Below are positions 33,526 to 42,372 of a DNA stretch of 64,000 nt, in pieces (position 1 is the first letter of the stretch; each line of letters starts with the position of its first letter). Below the pieces are notes generated by a model. It was given only the letters and a program-made list of their open reading frames with translations, had not been told where the DNA came from and did no database searches. The position numbers were made by a program, and so were the translations under genes. This DNA is from Thermoactinomycetaceae bacterium (GTDB lineage: Bacteria; Bacillota; Bacilli; Thermoactinomycetales; Thermoactinomycetaceae). Location: NCBI GenBank assembly GCA_025449975.1, contig JANWIG010000054.1, forward strand, positions 1-64,000, read 5' to 3'.

Positions 33526-34167
33526 ATGAAACGTAAATTGCTTTTTACTAGTGTGATCATCTTTGCTATGATATTGTCTTCGGGTTGTGGCTTTTTATTT
33601 TCTGGCAACAATCAAGGGTCTCAAAGGACAGTTGCTCAGGATGACTACCAAGATGACCGAAACGATGACCAAAATCGGAATTCCATTGATTCGGAAGATG
33701 GTAATGATGCAGACGAAGATAAGAATGGCAATCGGGATAACAACTCTTCAAATGCGAAGGGTGTAAGTGCAAAATATCAAGGTAAGGAACTCGGCTTCCG
33801 TGCCCTTACATATGATCCATACGGTCATCCCGCTCTATCAAGCCCTGGTATTCGCATTCATACGGAAGAGCGTCATGCAGGTAGCTTGGAAAGTACAATG
33901 AAATATAGTTGGGATCGGGAAGATCTGGTCGAAGTGCAAGTGGGAGATAAGGATCTCTACGGTAAGATTTTAAAAATCATTCGTGTGGAAGTAGATGGCA
34001 ATTTATATCGAATCGTTGTACGTCCTGAAGAAAGACAATTTTCTACTAACAAAGATAAAGATATTCCTGCTCGCGCTTTCTTCTATGTAAATAAAGGTTC
34101 CATTGATCCAGATGTAGCTAAATTTATTGTTGAGACGGAAGACGGAGAACAATTGAAGTTACAATAA
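33526..34167 (+). CDS. Putative lipoprotein of unknown function
   Basis: 213 residues. Signal sequence MKRKLLFTSVIIFAMILSSG followed by Cys21, a usable lipobox, so it is probably lipid-anchored outside the membrane. Residues about 35-75 are an Asp/Asn/Glu-rich disordered linker (DDYQDDRNDDQNRN, then EDGNDADEDKNGN). The C-terminal 130 residues look folded and beta-rich (VEVQVGDKDLYGKILKI, YRIVVRPEERQF) but match no family I recognise. ATG 33526 is preceded by GGAAGGTG. It has its own terminator shared with the convergent protease gene. Confidence 0.75.
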   Translation: MKRKLLFTSVIIFAMILSSGCGFLFSGNNQGSQRTVAQDDYQDDRNDDQNRNSIDSEDGNDADEDKNGNRDNNSSNAKGVSAKYQGKELGFRALTYDPYGHPALSSPGIRIHTEERHAGSLESTMKYSWDREDLVEVQVGDKDLYGKILKIIRVEVDGNLYRIVVRPEERQFSTNKDKDIPARAFFYVNKGSIDPDVAKFIVETEDGEQLKLQ

Positions 34168-34206
34168 AAGATGGTCCACCAGAAAACGGTGGACCATCTT
34201 TTATTT
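34166..34206. terminator. Bidirectional terminator between the lipoprotein and protease genes
   Basis: AAAAGATGGTCCACC (34166-34180) pairs with GGTGGACCATCTTTT (34188-34202), perfect 15 bp; A-run and T-run on either side. Confidence 0.92.
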
Positions 34207-35337
34207 TTTGACCGCTTTGGCGGCATTCACACGTCCATGATTCCAATACAGCCCTGTACCCGTGATCGGATCAGCTGTCTGTTTTAATATTTGCTCAATT
34301 TGCTGGGGGCTTTTTCCTTCTGAAGCAAGCAAGCCAGCAATTCCGGCTACGAATGGTGTAGACATCGAAGTACCAGAGAGGTTCTGATAATTGTTATTTA
34401 ACCAGGTGGAAATAATATCTACTCCAGGTGCCGCTAGGTCCACCCAATGACCATAATTTGAAAAAGATGCTTTTCGATCGTTTTTGTCTGTCGCTGCGAC
34501 AGCGATGACGTTGGAATAATAGGCTGGGTAAGTTGGTAAGGAAGTCCCGTCGTTGCCGGCCGCGGCAATGATGATACTCCCTTTCTCTTTCGCATATTGA
34601 ATCGCTCTTTGTAAAGTGTGGCTTCCTCTAGATGAACCTAAGCTGAGGCTGATTACCTTTGCTCCACGATCAGCGGCATAGGTAATTCCATTTGTTACAT
34701 CCGCTAGATATCCATCTCCATCTGCATTTAATACCCGAACAGCGAGGACTTTTACTTTAGGGGCCATACCCGCAATGCCAATTTGATTGTTGGTAATCGC
34801 TGCGGAAATTCCTGAGCAGTGAGTTCCATGACCATTCTCATCCATCGGGTCCTCATCTTGGTCGACAAAGTCTTTCCCTTTGATCACTTGTCCTTTTAAA
34901 TCAGGGTGATTATAATCAACACCTGTATCGATGACCGCAATCATGGTTTGCGGAGATCCTTGAGTGGTTTTCCAAGCTTTTGTTGCGTTAACTCGCTTTA
35001 GTCCATATTGTTCTTTAAATAAAGGATCATTTGGAAAGGTTTTTTTGTTATTTAGGGATAAAATCATGTTTTCTTCAGCATATTCGATAAAGGGTTGTTG
35101 ATTAAGCTGTTGGAGGACTTTAGCAATAGGGTATTTGCTCTGGATTTGAAGGACGTAAAAACCAAGCTCTTTGTTGTAACTCTTGATTTGACCAAAAGTA
35201 GAGAGTGGGGCATTGAGCTGTTTTGGTTTTACAATGATTTCGTAACTTTGCGTTGCGGATACTCCTTGTCCACTAATTCCAGCGATGAGCAGACCAAAAG
35301 CGGTTAGCAAAGAGATAAAAAAACGCAAAAAAATCAC
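34201..35337 (-). CDS. Secreted subtilisin-family serine protease (thermitase-like)
   Basis: 378-residue S8 peptidase. Signal peptide about 1-29, an I9-like propeptide (about 31-92), then the catalytic domain with Asp137 (VIDTGVDYNHPDL), His170 (ENGHGTHCSG), oxyanion Asn262 (AAAGNDG) and Ser324 (GTSMSTPF): a full triad. It resembles thermitase and the Thermoactinomyces proteases in its short propeptide-plus-domain layout. The frame begins at GTG 35337, which overlaps the SD AAAGGGTGA; TTG 35328, about 5 nt after that SD, is probably the real start. It should be exported and self-processed. Confidence 0.92.
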   Translation of the reverse strand: MIFLRFFISLLTAFGLLIAGISGQGVSATQSYEIIVKPKQLNAPLSTFGQIKSYNKELGFYVLQIQSKYPIAKVLQQLNQQPFIEYAEENMILSLNNKKTFPNDPLFKEQYGLKRVNATKAWKTTQGSPQTMIAVIDTGVDYNHPDLKGQVIKGKDFVDQDEDPMDENGHGTHCSGISAAITNNQIGIAGMAPKVKVLAVRVLNADGDGYLADVTNGITYAADRGAKVISLSLGSSRGSHTLQRAIQYAKEKGSIIIAAAGNDGTSLPTYPAYYSNVIAVAATDKNDRKASFSNYGHWVDLAAPGVDIISTWLNNNYQNLSGTSMSTPFVAGIAGLLASEGKSPQQIEQILKQTADPITGTGLYWNHGRVNAAKAVKK

Positions 35338-35460
35338 CCTTTATGTAAAAATTTTGTAATCTATGTAAACTATTCATGTTTGGTTATGTAAAATCCTGCT
35401 AGACTCGTTCATACAAATCTGACCATTTTGTGTGGCCTGGTGCGTGAAAAAGTGAATTTT

Positions 35461-35489
35461 TTGCGATAAATGGTTTCTTGCATTACAAT
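35461..35489 (+). promoter_or_regulatory. Promoter of the ArAE-type gene
   Basis: TTGCGA (35461-35466), 17 nt, TACAAT (35484-35489), 45 bp ahead of the ATG. Confidence 0.55.
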
Positions 35490-35534
35490 AATATAGACAT
35501 TTAGCGAACTATTGATTTCAGACTAGGTGATGAG

Positions 35535-36533
35535 ATGAAAATTGGTTTTCGCATTATAAAAACGGCAGTAGGGGCGGGAATAGCCATTGCATTGGCGCAA
35601 TGGCTTGGCTTGGCGTTTTTTACTACTGCGGGAATGCTGACCATTTTATGTATTAAGGAGACAAAAAAAAGATCGATTCACAGTGCATTGGAAAAGTTTG
35701 TAGCCACTGCAGTCGGTGGATTGTTTGCTGCTGCTTTTTTTCAGCTGTGCGGTTTCCAGCCATGGGTGATTGCACTGATCTTATTAACGCTGATCCCGAT
35801 CTTGGTGAAGATTCAGGCAAAAGATTCGGTGGCAACCAGTTCGGTTGTGATTCTTCATCTTTATATGTTTAACGAAATCACTCCTTCCATTTTGTTAAAT
35901 GAGTTGGGAATCATCGTCGTTGGAATTGGCATCGCCTTGATTATGAATGTGGTGATGCCAAGTGTGGAGGAAGATCTAAAAGCATATCAAGAGCGCTTGG
36001 AAAAAAATTTTAAGAAGATTTTTAGTGAGTTTGTGGTTTATCTGCGTTATGGAGAAAGCGATTGGGATGGCAAAGAGATTATTGAAACAGGAGAGTTGCT
36101 CAAGGAAGCAAAAGATTTGGCATTAAGGGATATAGAGAATAGTTTCCAGGCTACGGATAATCATTATTTTCATTACTTTGAGATGCGGGAAAAGCAATGG
36201 GAGATTATTCAACGGATTCTTCCTTTGGTGAGCTCATTGGACAAAACCTATCGACAAAGTCATCAGGTTGCCGACTTTTTGGAGCGATTAGCAAATGGGA
36301 TCCATCCGGGGAATACGGTTGATATACATCTAGATCAATTGCAAGAAATAAAAAAGGAATTTAAAGAATCTCCCTTACCCAAAGATCAAACGGAGTTTGA
36401 AGTGCGTGCTTCCTTGTATCATTTTTTAAAAGAGATGCAGCGCTATTTGCTAATTAAAAAAGAATTGTTTGACCAACATCAGAAGCAGAAAAAAAGAAAT
36501 TGGAAAATCTTTTCATGGAAGAAAGAGACATGA
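35535..36533 (+). CDS. Aromatic acid exporter family protein (ArAE type, YqjA-like)
   Basis: 332 residues: an N-terminal membrane half with about five helices (to residue 140) starting MKIGFRIIKTAVGAGIAIALAQWLGL, the ArAE_1 pattern with its KRS.HSALEKFVATAVGG loop, then a cytoplasmic helical domain (about 145-310) typical of Bacillus YqjA. The substrate is unproven; ArAE proteins are named after aromatic carboxylic acid efflux in E. coli. ATG 35535 lies after AGGTGATGAG. It stands alone with its own promoter and a terminator shared with the convergent feo genes. Confidence 0.8.
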   Translation: MKIGFRIIKTAVGAGIAIALAQWLGLAFFTTAGMLTILCIKETKKRSIHSALEKFVATAVGGLFAAAFFQLCGFQPWVIALILLTLIPILVKIQAKDSVATSSVVILHLYMFNEITPSILLNELGIIVVGIGIALIMNVVMPSVEEDLKAYQERLEKNFKKIFSEFVVYLRYGESDWDGKEIIETGELLKEAKDLALRDIENSFQATDNHYFHYFEMREKQWEIIQRILPLVSSLDKTYRQSHQVADFLERLANGIHPGNTVDIHLDQLQEIKKEFKESPLPKDQTEFEVRASLYHFLKEMQRYLLIKKELFDQHQKQKKRNWKIFSWKKET

Positions 36534-36557
36534 TCCACATCTTTCATCTTTAAATAG

Positions 36558-36590
36558 AGAAGCGGAAGTCAAGTGACTTCCGTTTCTTTG
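36558..36590. terminator. Hairpin between the ArAE-type gene and the feo genes
   Basis: GCGGAAGTCA pairs with TGACTTCCGT (about 36562-36582), followed by TTTCTTTGTTT on the + strand; it overlaps the stop of the convergent gene. Confidence 0.7.
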
Positions 36591-36775
36591 TTTGGAACGG
36601 TATGGGAAGCGTCTTGAGTGGATGGTAGGGAAGGAGTGCAAGCACAAGAAACGGAACAACTTTCTTGTGTAGAGCAACCAATGCATTTTCCTTCTTTGGT
36701 TTTTTGGACATAGCGGTAGAGAGCCCAGCCAGCATATCCAAAAATCAAAGCACCGATGATGAAACTCACTATCAT
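36569..36775 (-). CDS. FeoB-associated Cys-rich membrane protein
   Basis: 68 residues: a single N-terminal membrane helix (about 2-22, IVSFIIGALIFGYAGWALYRYV), then KTKEGKCIGCSTQESCSVSCAC, a cluster of six Cys within 17 residues. This matches the small Cys-rich partners found downstream of feoB in Firmicutes, thought to assist FeoB as FeoC does elsewhere, possibly as a redox or iron sensor. ATG 36775 has AAGGAGGG upstream and is 14 nt from feoB. Function in detail is unknown. Confidence 0.85.
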   Translation of the reverse strand: MIVSFIIGALIFGYAGWALYRYVQKTKEGKCIGCSTQESCSVSCACTPSLPSTQDASHTVPNKETEVT

Positions 36776-36789
36776 TGGGAGAACCCTCC

Positions 36790-38787
36790 TTAAAATCCTA
36801 GTAGTTTACCACCTTGGTAAATGATGAGCGAAATGAGGTAAGCCACGACCATCGAATACAGCACGGAAAACCAAGTCCATTTGGCAGAGGCTGTTTCTTT
36901 ACGAATGACAGCAATGGTTGCCAAGCAAGGGATATATAAAAGGATAAATGCCATAAAACTATATGCCTGAAGCGGCGTGAAAAATTGCGGTAGAATCGTT
37001 TGAAGAGCGTCTTCATCAGCCACAGAATAAATAATGCTCATAGTGGAAACGACGACTTCTTTTGCTAAAAAGCCAGTTAGCAAGGCGGCACCTGCTTGCC
37101 ATGTACCAAATCCGAGCGGAATAAGCAGAGGAGCGATCACACCGCCGATCATGGCAAGGAAACTTTCGTCCATTTCAACTGCAAATCCACTGGGTCCCGC
37201 GTAGCTGAGTAGCCATATGATAATCGAACCGGCAAAAATAAAGGTTCCTGCTTTTCGCAAAAATCCTTTTCCTTTTTCCCAAGTATGACGAGCGAGGGAA
37301 GCCAACCTGGGTGCTCGATAAGGAGGAAGTTCGACAACAAAAACCGATTTTTCATGTTTTAGAATGGTTGATGAAAAGATCTTAGCTAAAATGAGAGCCA
37401 GAACAATTCCTAGTACATAAAGAGAAAGGATGATGATCGCCTGATTTTCTTCAAAAAAGACCGAAACGAATAAAGCATATGCGGCTAAACGAGCAGAGCA
37501 AGACATCAGAGGGTTTAAAATAATCGTCAATAAATGTTCCTTAGGTTGTTCGATCGTCCGAGCAGCCATGACTCCAGGTACATTACAACCAAAACCGATA
37601 ATCATCGGGATGAAGGCTTTCCCATTTAAACCGACACTTTCCATTAGACGGTCCATCACAACACTGACTCGAGCCATATAGCCTGAATCCTCAATAAAAG
37701 AGATGAGTAAAAATAACATGAAGATTTGTGGTACGAAGACGAGTACGCCACCTACACCTGCAATGATTCCTTGAGTGATAAGGTCTTGAATAAACGTGGA
37801 AGCACCGATTGCTTGGAGCCATAATAGTACGGTTTCGGTCAAGGGACCTTCCATCCATTCTCCTAGGAGATCAGATAAAGGACTGCCTACCCATTCAAAG
37901 GTAAGTTTGAAAGTGAGATACATGATCAATAAAAAGACCGGAATGCCTAGTAAACGGTGAGAAACAATTTGATCAATGCGATCCGTCAAGGTTTTTTCTG
38001 GCTTTTTGCTTTGAGTGACAGACTCTTGGAAGACCTGGTCAAGCCATTGGCTTCGCCGCAGATGAATGTATTGTGGAAGTGATTTTACTTCTGTTTTAAT
38101 CTTTTCTTCCAATTCTTGATAGAGAGAGTCCAGTTTTTCTTTATCGATATGTTTCGTTAAGGTCTCTTGAACCAGCTGATTTCCCTCAAAAAACTGGATT
38201 GCTAGCCAACGACGGGGGAGGGAGAGATCATCGGGCAGCAAGTTGATCAAACGTTCGATCGCCTCTTCGAGTAAATGACCGTAGTCGATGCGAAAGTCGA
38301 CTGCTTGATCGGTCTTCAATTTCGTAAGTTCTTTGATTACTTCTTCACAACCCTTTCCAGTACGAGCGATGATCGGAAGGACTGGGCAAGAGAGTTTTTG
38401 CGCCAACTTGGTAGGATCCACTTCGATCCCACGCGATTTAGCTACATCGATCATATTTAGACAAATGAGCAAAGGTTTTCCGTATTCCAATAATTGAAGA
38501 GTTAAAAAAAGATTTCGCTTTAATTGGGAGGAATCAACAATATTTAAGATCATCGAAATTTCTTCATTTAATAGATAATTGGTCGCAACCCCTTCGTCCT
38601 TGGAAAGAGGATTTAGAGAGTAGATTCCTGGCAGATCCACAAGTAGACCGAGATCTCCTTTGAGTTTACCCACTTTTTTCTCTACCGTAACTCCAGACCA
38701 GTTTCCAACATATTCATATGAGTTGGTAAGATAGTTAAATAATGATGTTTTTCCCGTATTCGGATTTCCTGCTAAAGCAATATTCAT
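36790..38787 (-). CDS. feoB: Ferrous iron transport protein B
   Basis: 665-residue GTP-gated Fe2+ transporter. G-protein domain: G1 ALAGNPNTGKTSLFN (residues 4-18), G3 VDLPGIYSL, G4 NMID; then a GDI-like helical region, two Gate domains and the FeoB core (CSARLAAYALFVSVFF; FGCNVPGVMAARTI, with Cys residues). Start ATG 38787: the SD AAGGAGG (38814-38808) lies 20 nt upstream, with an 11-nt hairpin GGGC-ACT-GCCC in between that reduces the effective spacing to 9 nt. Cotranscribed with feoA and the Cys-rich gene under Fur. Confidence 0.96.
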   Translation of the reverse strand: MNIALAGNPNTGKTSLFNYLTNSYEYVGNWSGVTVEKKVGKLKGDLGLLVDLPGIYSLNPLSKDEGVATNYLLNEEISMILNIVDSSQLKRNLFLTLQLLEYGKPLLICLNMIDVAKSRGIEVDPTKLAQKLSCPVLPIIARTGKGCEEVIKELTKLKTDQAVDFRIDYGHLLEEAIERLINLLPDDLSLPRRWLAIQFFEGNQLVQETLTKHIDKEKLDSLYQELEEKIKTEVKSLPQYIHLRRSQWLDQVFQESVTQSKKPEKTLTDRIDQIVSHRLLGIPVFLLIMYLTFKLTFEWVGSPLSDLLGEWMEGPLTETVLLWLQAIGASTFIQDLITQGIIAGVGGVLVFVPQIFMLFLLISFIEDSGYMARVSVVMDRLMESVGLNGKAFIPMIIGFGCNVPGVMAARTIEQPKEHLLTIILNPLMSCSARLAAYALFVSVFFEENQAIIILSLYVLGIVLALILAKIFSSTILKHEKSVFVVELPPYRAPRLASLARHTWEKGKGFLRKAGTFIFAGSIIIWLLSYAGPSGFAVEMDESFLAMIGGVIAPLLIPLGFGTWQAGAALLTGFLAKEVVVSTMSIIYSVADEDALQTILPQFFTPLQAYSFMAFILLYIPCLATIAVIRKETASAKWTWFSVLYSMVVAYLISLIIYQGGKLLGF

Positions 38788-38820
38788 TTTATTGGGGCAG
38801 TGCCCTCCCTCCTTCCTACG

Positions 38821-39057
38821 CTATATCGATGTGACTTCAATTTTTTCCGCATCTCGTCTGCGAATACCGATTTGTTGTCCATTTACTTCGATCGAGACCG
38901 GACCACCAAAAGGGAACTTACGAATCATTTTTACAACAGTTCCTTCTAAAATATCTAAATCAAGTAAGCGTCGATATGTTTCTGAGGGCATTTGTTTAAT
39001 ATCAATGATTTGTCCTATTTGTCCAGCAGGCAAATCGGCTAGTAAGTATGTGCTCAT
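38821..39057 (-). CDS. feoA: Ferrous iron transport protein A
   Basis: 78-residue SH3-like protein that supports FeoB. Pattern: LADLPAGQIGQIIDIKQMP, LLDLDILEGTVVKMIRKFPFGGPVSIEVNGQQIGIRRRDAEKIEV (read as a run of beta strands), the usual FeoA fold with the GGP-substrate loop. ATG 39057 after CTAGGAGGGATC. First gene of the feoA-feoB-Cys-rich operon, 33 nt ahead of feoB, with a Fur-controlled promoter directly upstream. Confidence 0.93.
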   Translation of the reverse strand: MSTYLLADLPAGQIGQIIDIKQMPSETYRRLLDLDILEGTVVKMIRKFPFGGPVSIEVNGQQIGIRRRDAEKIEVTSI

Positions 39058-39084
39058 AGATCCAGATCCCTCCTAGAGTATTAC

Positions 39085-39139
39085 TGATAATAATTATCAT
39101 CTTCAACAACATTATAGTGAAGTCCGCGGAGCTTGTAAA
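39085..39139 (-). promoter_or_regulatory. feo promoter with a perfect Fur box
   Basis: Minus strand TTTACA (39139-39134), 17 nt, TATAAT (39116-39111). TGATAATAATTATCA (39085-39099), the perfect 7-1-7 Fur palindrome, covers about +6 to +20. Repression by iron-loaded Fur follows from this position. Confidence 0.93.
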
Positions 39140-39424
39140 TAGGTTTTTTAATAAAACTTTATAATACTATAAGAACTGGTTTAACTTGTTGGTTACTTTT
39201 GCCAACGATCGCAGTAGAATATAGAAGATTTAATTAAAAAATATAGTGATTGATAAAGTATCATTATAGATTAATCGATTAAACTTTTTAAAATTATAAA
39301 TGATGCACTTAAAAATGAGGGGATCATGTAGTGTTGTGGGTAAGTGACGTCTCAGGAAGGGAATGTCTAAGAAAAAGTGATTGGGGCTCTTTTTTCTTAA
39401 GAAAGAGCCCGATTAGATGAAGAG
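39140..39424. other. Gene-free spacer between feo and the FMN-protein pair
   Basis: AT-rich, no ORF seen. Contains a hairpin GGGCTCTTT (from 39384) with AAAGAGCCC (to 39410), which may terminate the minus-strand gene ending at 39425, although its T-run is imperfect. Confidence 0.5.
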
Positions 39425-40834
39425 TTAGGAGTGATTTTGGATTGAGGAAGGAGTCCATTGATAGGCGAGAGGCACATTGGTAAATCGGGAGGTTTCGGGA
39501 TCAAGGGCGACCAAGTCTTCTCTACTTACTTCCATGATCGACTTTTTTCCTAAACACATCGTAGCGATCTTCATTTCTTCGATCGAAGATTTCAGGAGAT
39601 TAGCGGTATGTTTGGCTGCTTTTTCGACATCGAGTTGGTCGGCAAAGTTCCCTGAGGACCAAGCTAGCTGGGAAAGAGGTTCCCAAGGAAGTACTTTGGT
39701 AATCTGTGTATGAAGCGCGCCGATGAGAATGACGGTTCCGAGTGCGACCGCATCCGCGCCTAAAGCGATCGCTTTTAAGTACTCTCCAGGTGAATAAAGG
39801 CCTCCTGAAACAATGATGCTGATCCGATTTTGAACATTGTGTTCGCTTAAGACCTGAACAGCACGAACAAGTCCTCTTAATGTGGGAAGACCAAAGTCAT
39901 CTTGTAAAATAGGTGCTGATTCTCTAATCCCTGCTTGTGCTCCATCGATGGTAATAAAATCCACTCCGGCTTCAATGGCACAGCGCACATCTTCTTCAAC
40001 GCGTGCGGGGACAATCTTGACACCGATCGGAACACCATCCGTAACCGTACGCAGATGATTGACAAGTTCATGCCAGTCAGAGGGGTCGTTGATCTTTGGA
40101 ACGCGTGCGTGGATCATTGCCGGTTCTCCAGAAGTTAGTTCCATCTCGTGTTGCATCGTTCCTGACAAATCTTGTGGATGGATCACATAAGGTGTGCTAG
40201 CCGATGCACCATTTCCAACAGCAATTTCAATCATATCCGCTTGCTTTAAGATGTTTGGGTCTTTGGACCATTTCGCCCGACTATATTGGAGAATCAGCTT
40301 TTTGGCATGTTTTCGCTCCTCGGACCAAAAAGGGCCTTCTCCCGTATTGGAAGCAGTGCCTACAGCAGCAGCTCCTTTTGTAATCGCTAGCTTCAGTTTT
40401 TTACTAATCCCTACCCCGACTCCCATCCCACTGACCAGAAGGGGGATCTCCAAATGGAGTGGACGCTTGGCTTTGGGACCAATACACGTCTTAGTTTGAA
40501 TCTTAATACTTTCTTTGGTTGGTAAAACCGACAATTGAGCCGGTAAAAACATCAATCCGTCAAAGCGGAGCATCTTTTTGGGACTACCCCATGTTCGAGA
40601 AATGGCTTCATCATTCTCACAGCGTAATGCTGTATCCACAATGTTTTGTGAAGTATATCGAGTGCCGGATGAGACGATCTCCCAAACATTTTTGAGATAG
40701 GTATCGGTAAAAAGGATTTGGATCCGTTTGCCAATCCAACGTTTGAGGATGCTCCGAAAGGAGAAGAGAAAAGCGATGAAAAAGAGGATCATCCCTAAAA
40801 TACATGCGGATAAAGTTAGCCAAAACGCTTCCAT
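39425..40834 (-). CDS. FMN-binding glutamate-synthase-like protein, membrane-anchored (paralogue 1)
   Basis: 469 residues. One N-terminal membrane helix (about 5-28), then a Glu_synthase-type FMN TIM barrel: PLLVSGMGVGVGISKKLKLAITKGAAAVGTASNTGEGPFW, MIEIAVGNGASASTPYV, GVDFITIDGAQAGIRESAP and SGGLYSPGEYLKAIALGADAVALG. It lacks the glutaminase domain and the Fe-S cysteines of full GOGAT, so it is not a complete glutamate synthase; B. subtilis YerD is the nearest type I know. ATG 40834 is 6 nt from AGAAGG. Divergent from its paralogue at 40942; function unknown. Confidence 0.82.
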   Translation of the reverse strand: MEAFWLTLSACILGMILFFIAFLFSFRSILKRWIGKRIQILFTDTYLKNVWEIVSSGTRYTSQNIVDTALRCENDEAISRTWGSPKKMLRFDGLMFLPAQLSVLPTKESIKIQTKTCIGPKAKRPLHLEIPLLVSGMGVGVGISKKLKLAITKGAAAVGTASNTGEGPFWSEERKHAKKLILQYSRAKWSKDPNILKQADMIEIAVGNGASASTPYVIHPQDLSGTMQHEMELTSGEPAMIHARVPKINDPSDWHELVNHLRTVTDGVPIGVKIVPARVEEDVRCAIEAGVDFITIDGAQAGIRESAPILQDDFGLPTLRGLVRAVQVLSEHNVQNRISIIVSGGLYSPGEYLKAIALGADAVALGTVILIGALHTQITKVLPWEPLSQLAWSSGNFADQLDVEKAAKHTANLLKSSIEEMKIATMCLGKKSIMEVSREDLVALDPETSRFTNVPLAYQWTPSSIQNHS

Positions 40835-40941
40835 GATCATCCTTCTCTCTCTTGAATTTAATGGGTAGTATGTCCAATAGATAGGATTATTTTTCCAAAA
40901 ATGGATCATATTAAAGATGAAGCAAAACTAAAGACATTGGG

Positions 40942-42324
40942 GTGTTGGGTTTGCAATTTGTCTGGGCTTTGTTCGGTATGATCATTGCCTTTTCCTTGGC
41001 GATCGGAATAGCACTTTTCTTTTTCCGCTCGTCTGTGAAGAAATTGTGGGTGAAGTTTATTGATGTCTTTGAAAGAGATCCTTATGCTGAGAACTTATGG
41101 GAACTAGTCATTCTTTCGATGCGGATGCACCCACAAAAAATCATTGAGAACAATATGCGCGCAGCTGGTGGCGTCATCATAAAAAGGCCGATGGGAAGTT
41201 CTCGCCCGATGCCAGACTTTAGAGGATTAATGTTTTTGCCAAATCAAATGGCGAAATTGCCTACAGAAGAAGGAATCGAGATCGATACCCGTACGATTAT
41301 TGGACCTGGCGCGAAACGCCCTTTGGAATTGGACATTCCCCTTATGATTTCTGGCTTAGGAGTCGGGCTAGGGATAAGCAATGAATTGAAACTGGCGTTA
41401 GCAAAGGGTTCGGCGATGGTGGGAACTGCAACCAATACAGGAGAAGGTCCCTTTTGGTCCGAGGAGCGAAAATACGCTAAAAAGCTGATTCTCCAATACA
41501 GTCGAGCGAAATGGGCTAAAGATCCAAACATTTTAAAGCAAGCGGATATGATTGAAATTCATATTGGACAAGGAGCGTCTGGACCGGCTCCTAGCCAAGT
41601 TCCAGCCAAGCATTTAAAGGAGAGAGAAAGAAAACTACTCGGTGTTCCTCCACGAGGTCGAGCAGAAATTTTGAGTCGTATGCCAGGAGTGACCAAAAAA
41701 CAGGACTGGCGGAATCTGGTTGAGAAACTACGCAAATTGACTGGAGGCGTACCGATTGGGATGAAGATGATTCCCAGTCGGGTAGAGGAAGATATTGAAA
41801 TCGCTCTTTATGCTGGAGTTGACTTTATTACGTTAGATGGTGCGCAGGCTGGTACCAAGGGAACCGCTCCGATCCTTCAGGATGATCTCGGTTTACCAAC
41901 GATTATCGGACTTTGCCGAGCGGTGGATTATTTAGAGAAAAAGAAAAAGAAGGATGAAGTGAGTCTGATTATTTCTGGGGGATTTAAAAACCCCGGAGAG
42001 CATTTAAAGGCGCTTGCTCTCGGAGCAGACGCGGTCGCCCTCGGGGTGCCAGCCGTGATTGCTGCGAGCCACCTACAGGGAAGTCATAAGATGTTGCCGT
42101 GGGAGGCTCCAACCCAATTGGTATGGTACGAAGGAGATATGACAGATCAATTTGATATTGAACAGGGAGCCAAACATTTGGCCTATTACCTACAATCATG
42201 TGTCGAAGAAATGTGCTTGGCGGCAATTGCTTTGGGAAAAACCTCGTTGCGTGAAGTAAATAAAGAAGATTTAGTAGCGATGGACCAACAAACAGCGATG
42301 ATTGCTAAGGTGCCATTGATGTAA
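40942..42324 (+). CDS. FMN-binding glutamate-synthase-like protein, membrane-anchored (paralogue 2)
   Basis: 460 residues with the same architecture as the divergent neighbour: N-terminal helix (about 5-28), the LMISGLGVGLGISNELKLALAKGSAMVGTATNTGEGPFW barrel segment, DMIEIHIGQGASGPAPSQV, GVDFITLDGAQAGTKGTAP. The insert around PAKHLKERERKLLGVPPRGRAE differs from paralogue 1. Frame starts at GTG 40942; TTG 40951 is 6 nt behind GGGGTG and equally possible. The spacer of 107 bp must hold both promoters. Terminator at 42323-42371. Confidence 0.82.
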   Translation: MLGLQFVWALFGMIIAFSLAIGIALFFFRSSVKKLWVKFIDVFERDPYAENLWELVILSMRMHPQKIIENNMRAAGGVIIKRPMGSSRPMPDFRGLMFLPNQMAKLPTEEGIEIDTRTIIGPGAKRPLELDIPLMISGLGVGLGISNELKLALAKGSAMVGTATNTGEGPFWSEERKYAKKLILQYSRAKWAKDPNILKQADMIEIHIGQGASGPAPSQVPAKHLKERERKLLGVPPRGRAEILSRMPGVTKKQDWRNLVEKLRKLTGGVPIGMKMIPSRVEEDIEIALYAGVDFITLDGAQAGTKGTAPILQDDLGLPTIIGLCRAVDYLEKKKKKDEVSLIISGGFKNPGEHLKALALGADAVALGVPAVIAASHLQGSHKMLPWEAPTQLVWYEGDMTDQFDIEQGAKHLAYYLQSCVEEMCLAAIALGKTSLREVNKEDLVAMDQQTAMIAKVPLM

Positions 42325-42371
42325 AGACCCTTCCTCTCCTGTTGGGACGAGTGAGAGGAGGGGTCTTTTTA
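42323..42371. terminator. Terminator between paralogue 2 and the convergent methylase gene
   Basis: AAAGACCCTTCCTCTC pairs with GAGAGGAGGGGTCTTT (42354-42367) followed by TTTT; probably acts in both directions. Confidence 0.85.
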
Positions 42372-42372
42372 T

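Noticed and set aside
38792-39076. 94-codon plus-strand ORF antisense to feoA
   Set aside because: Shadow of feoA and of the Fur-controlled promoter region; no SD.
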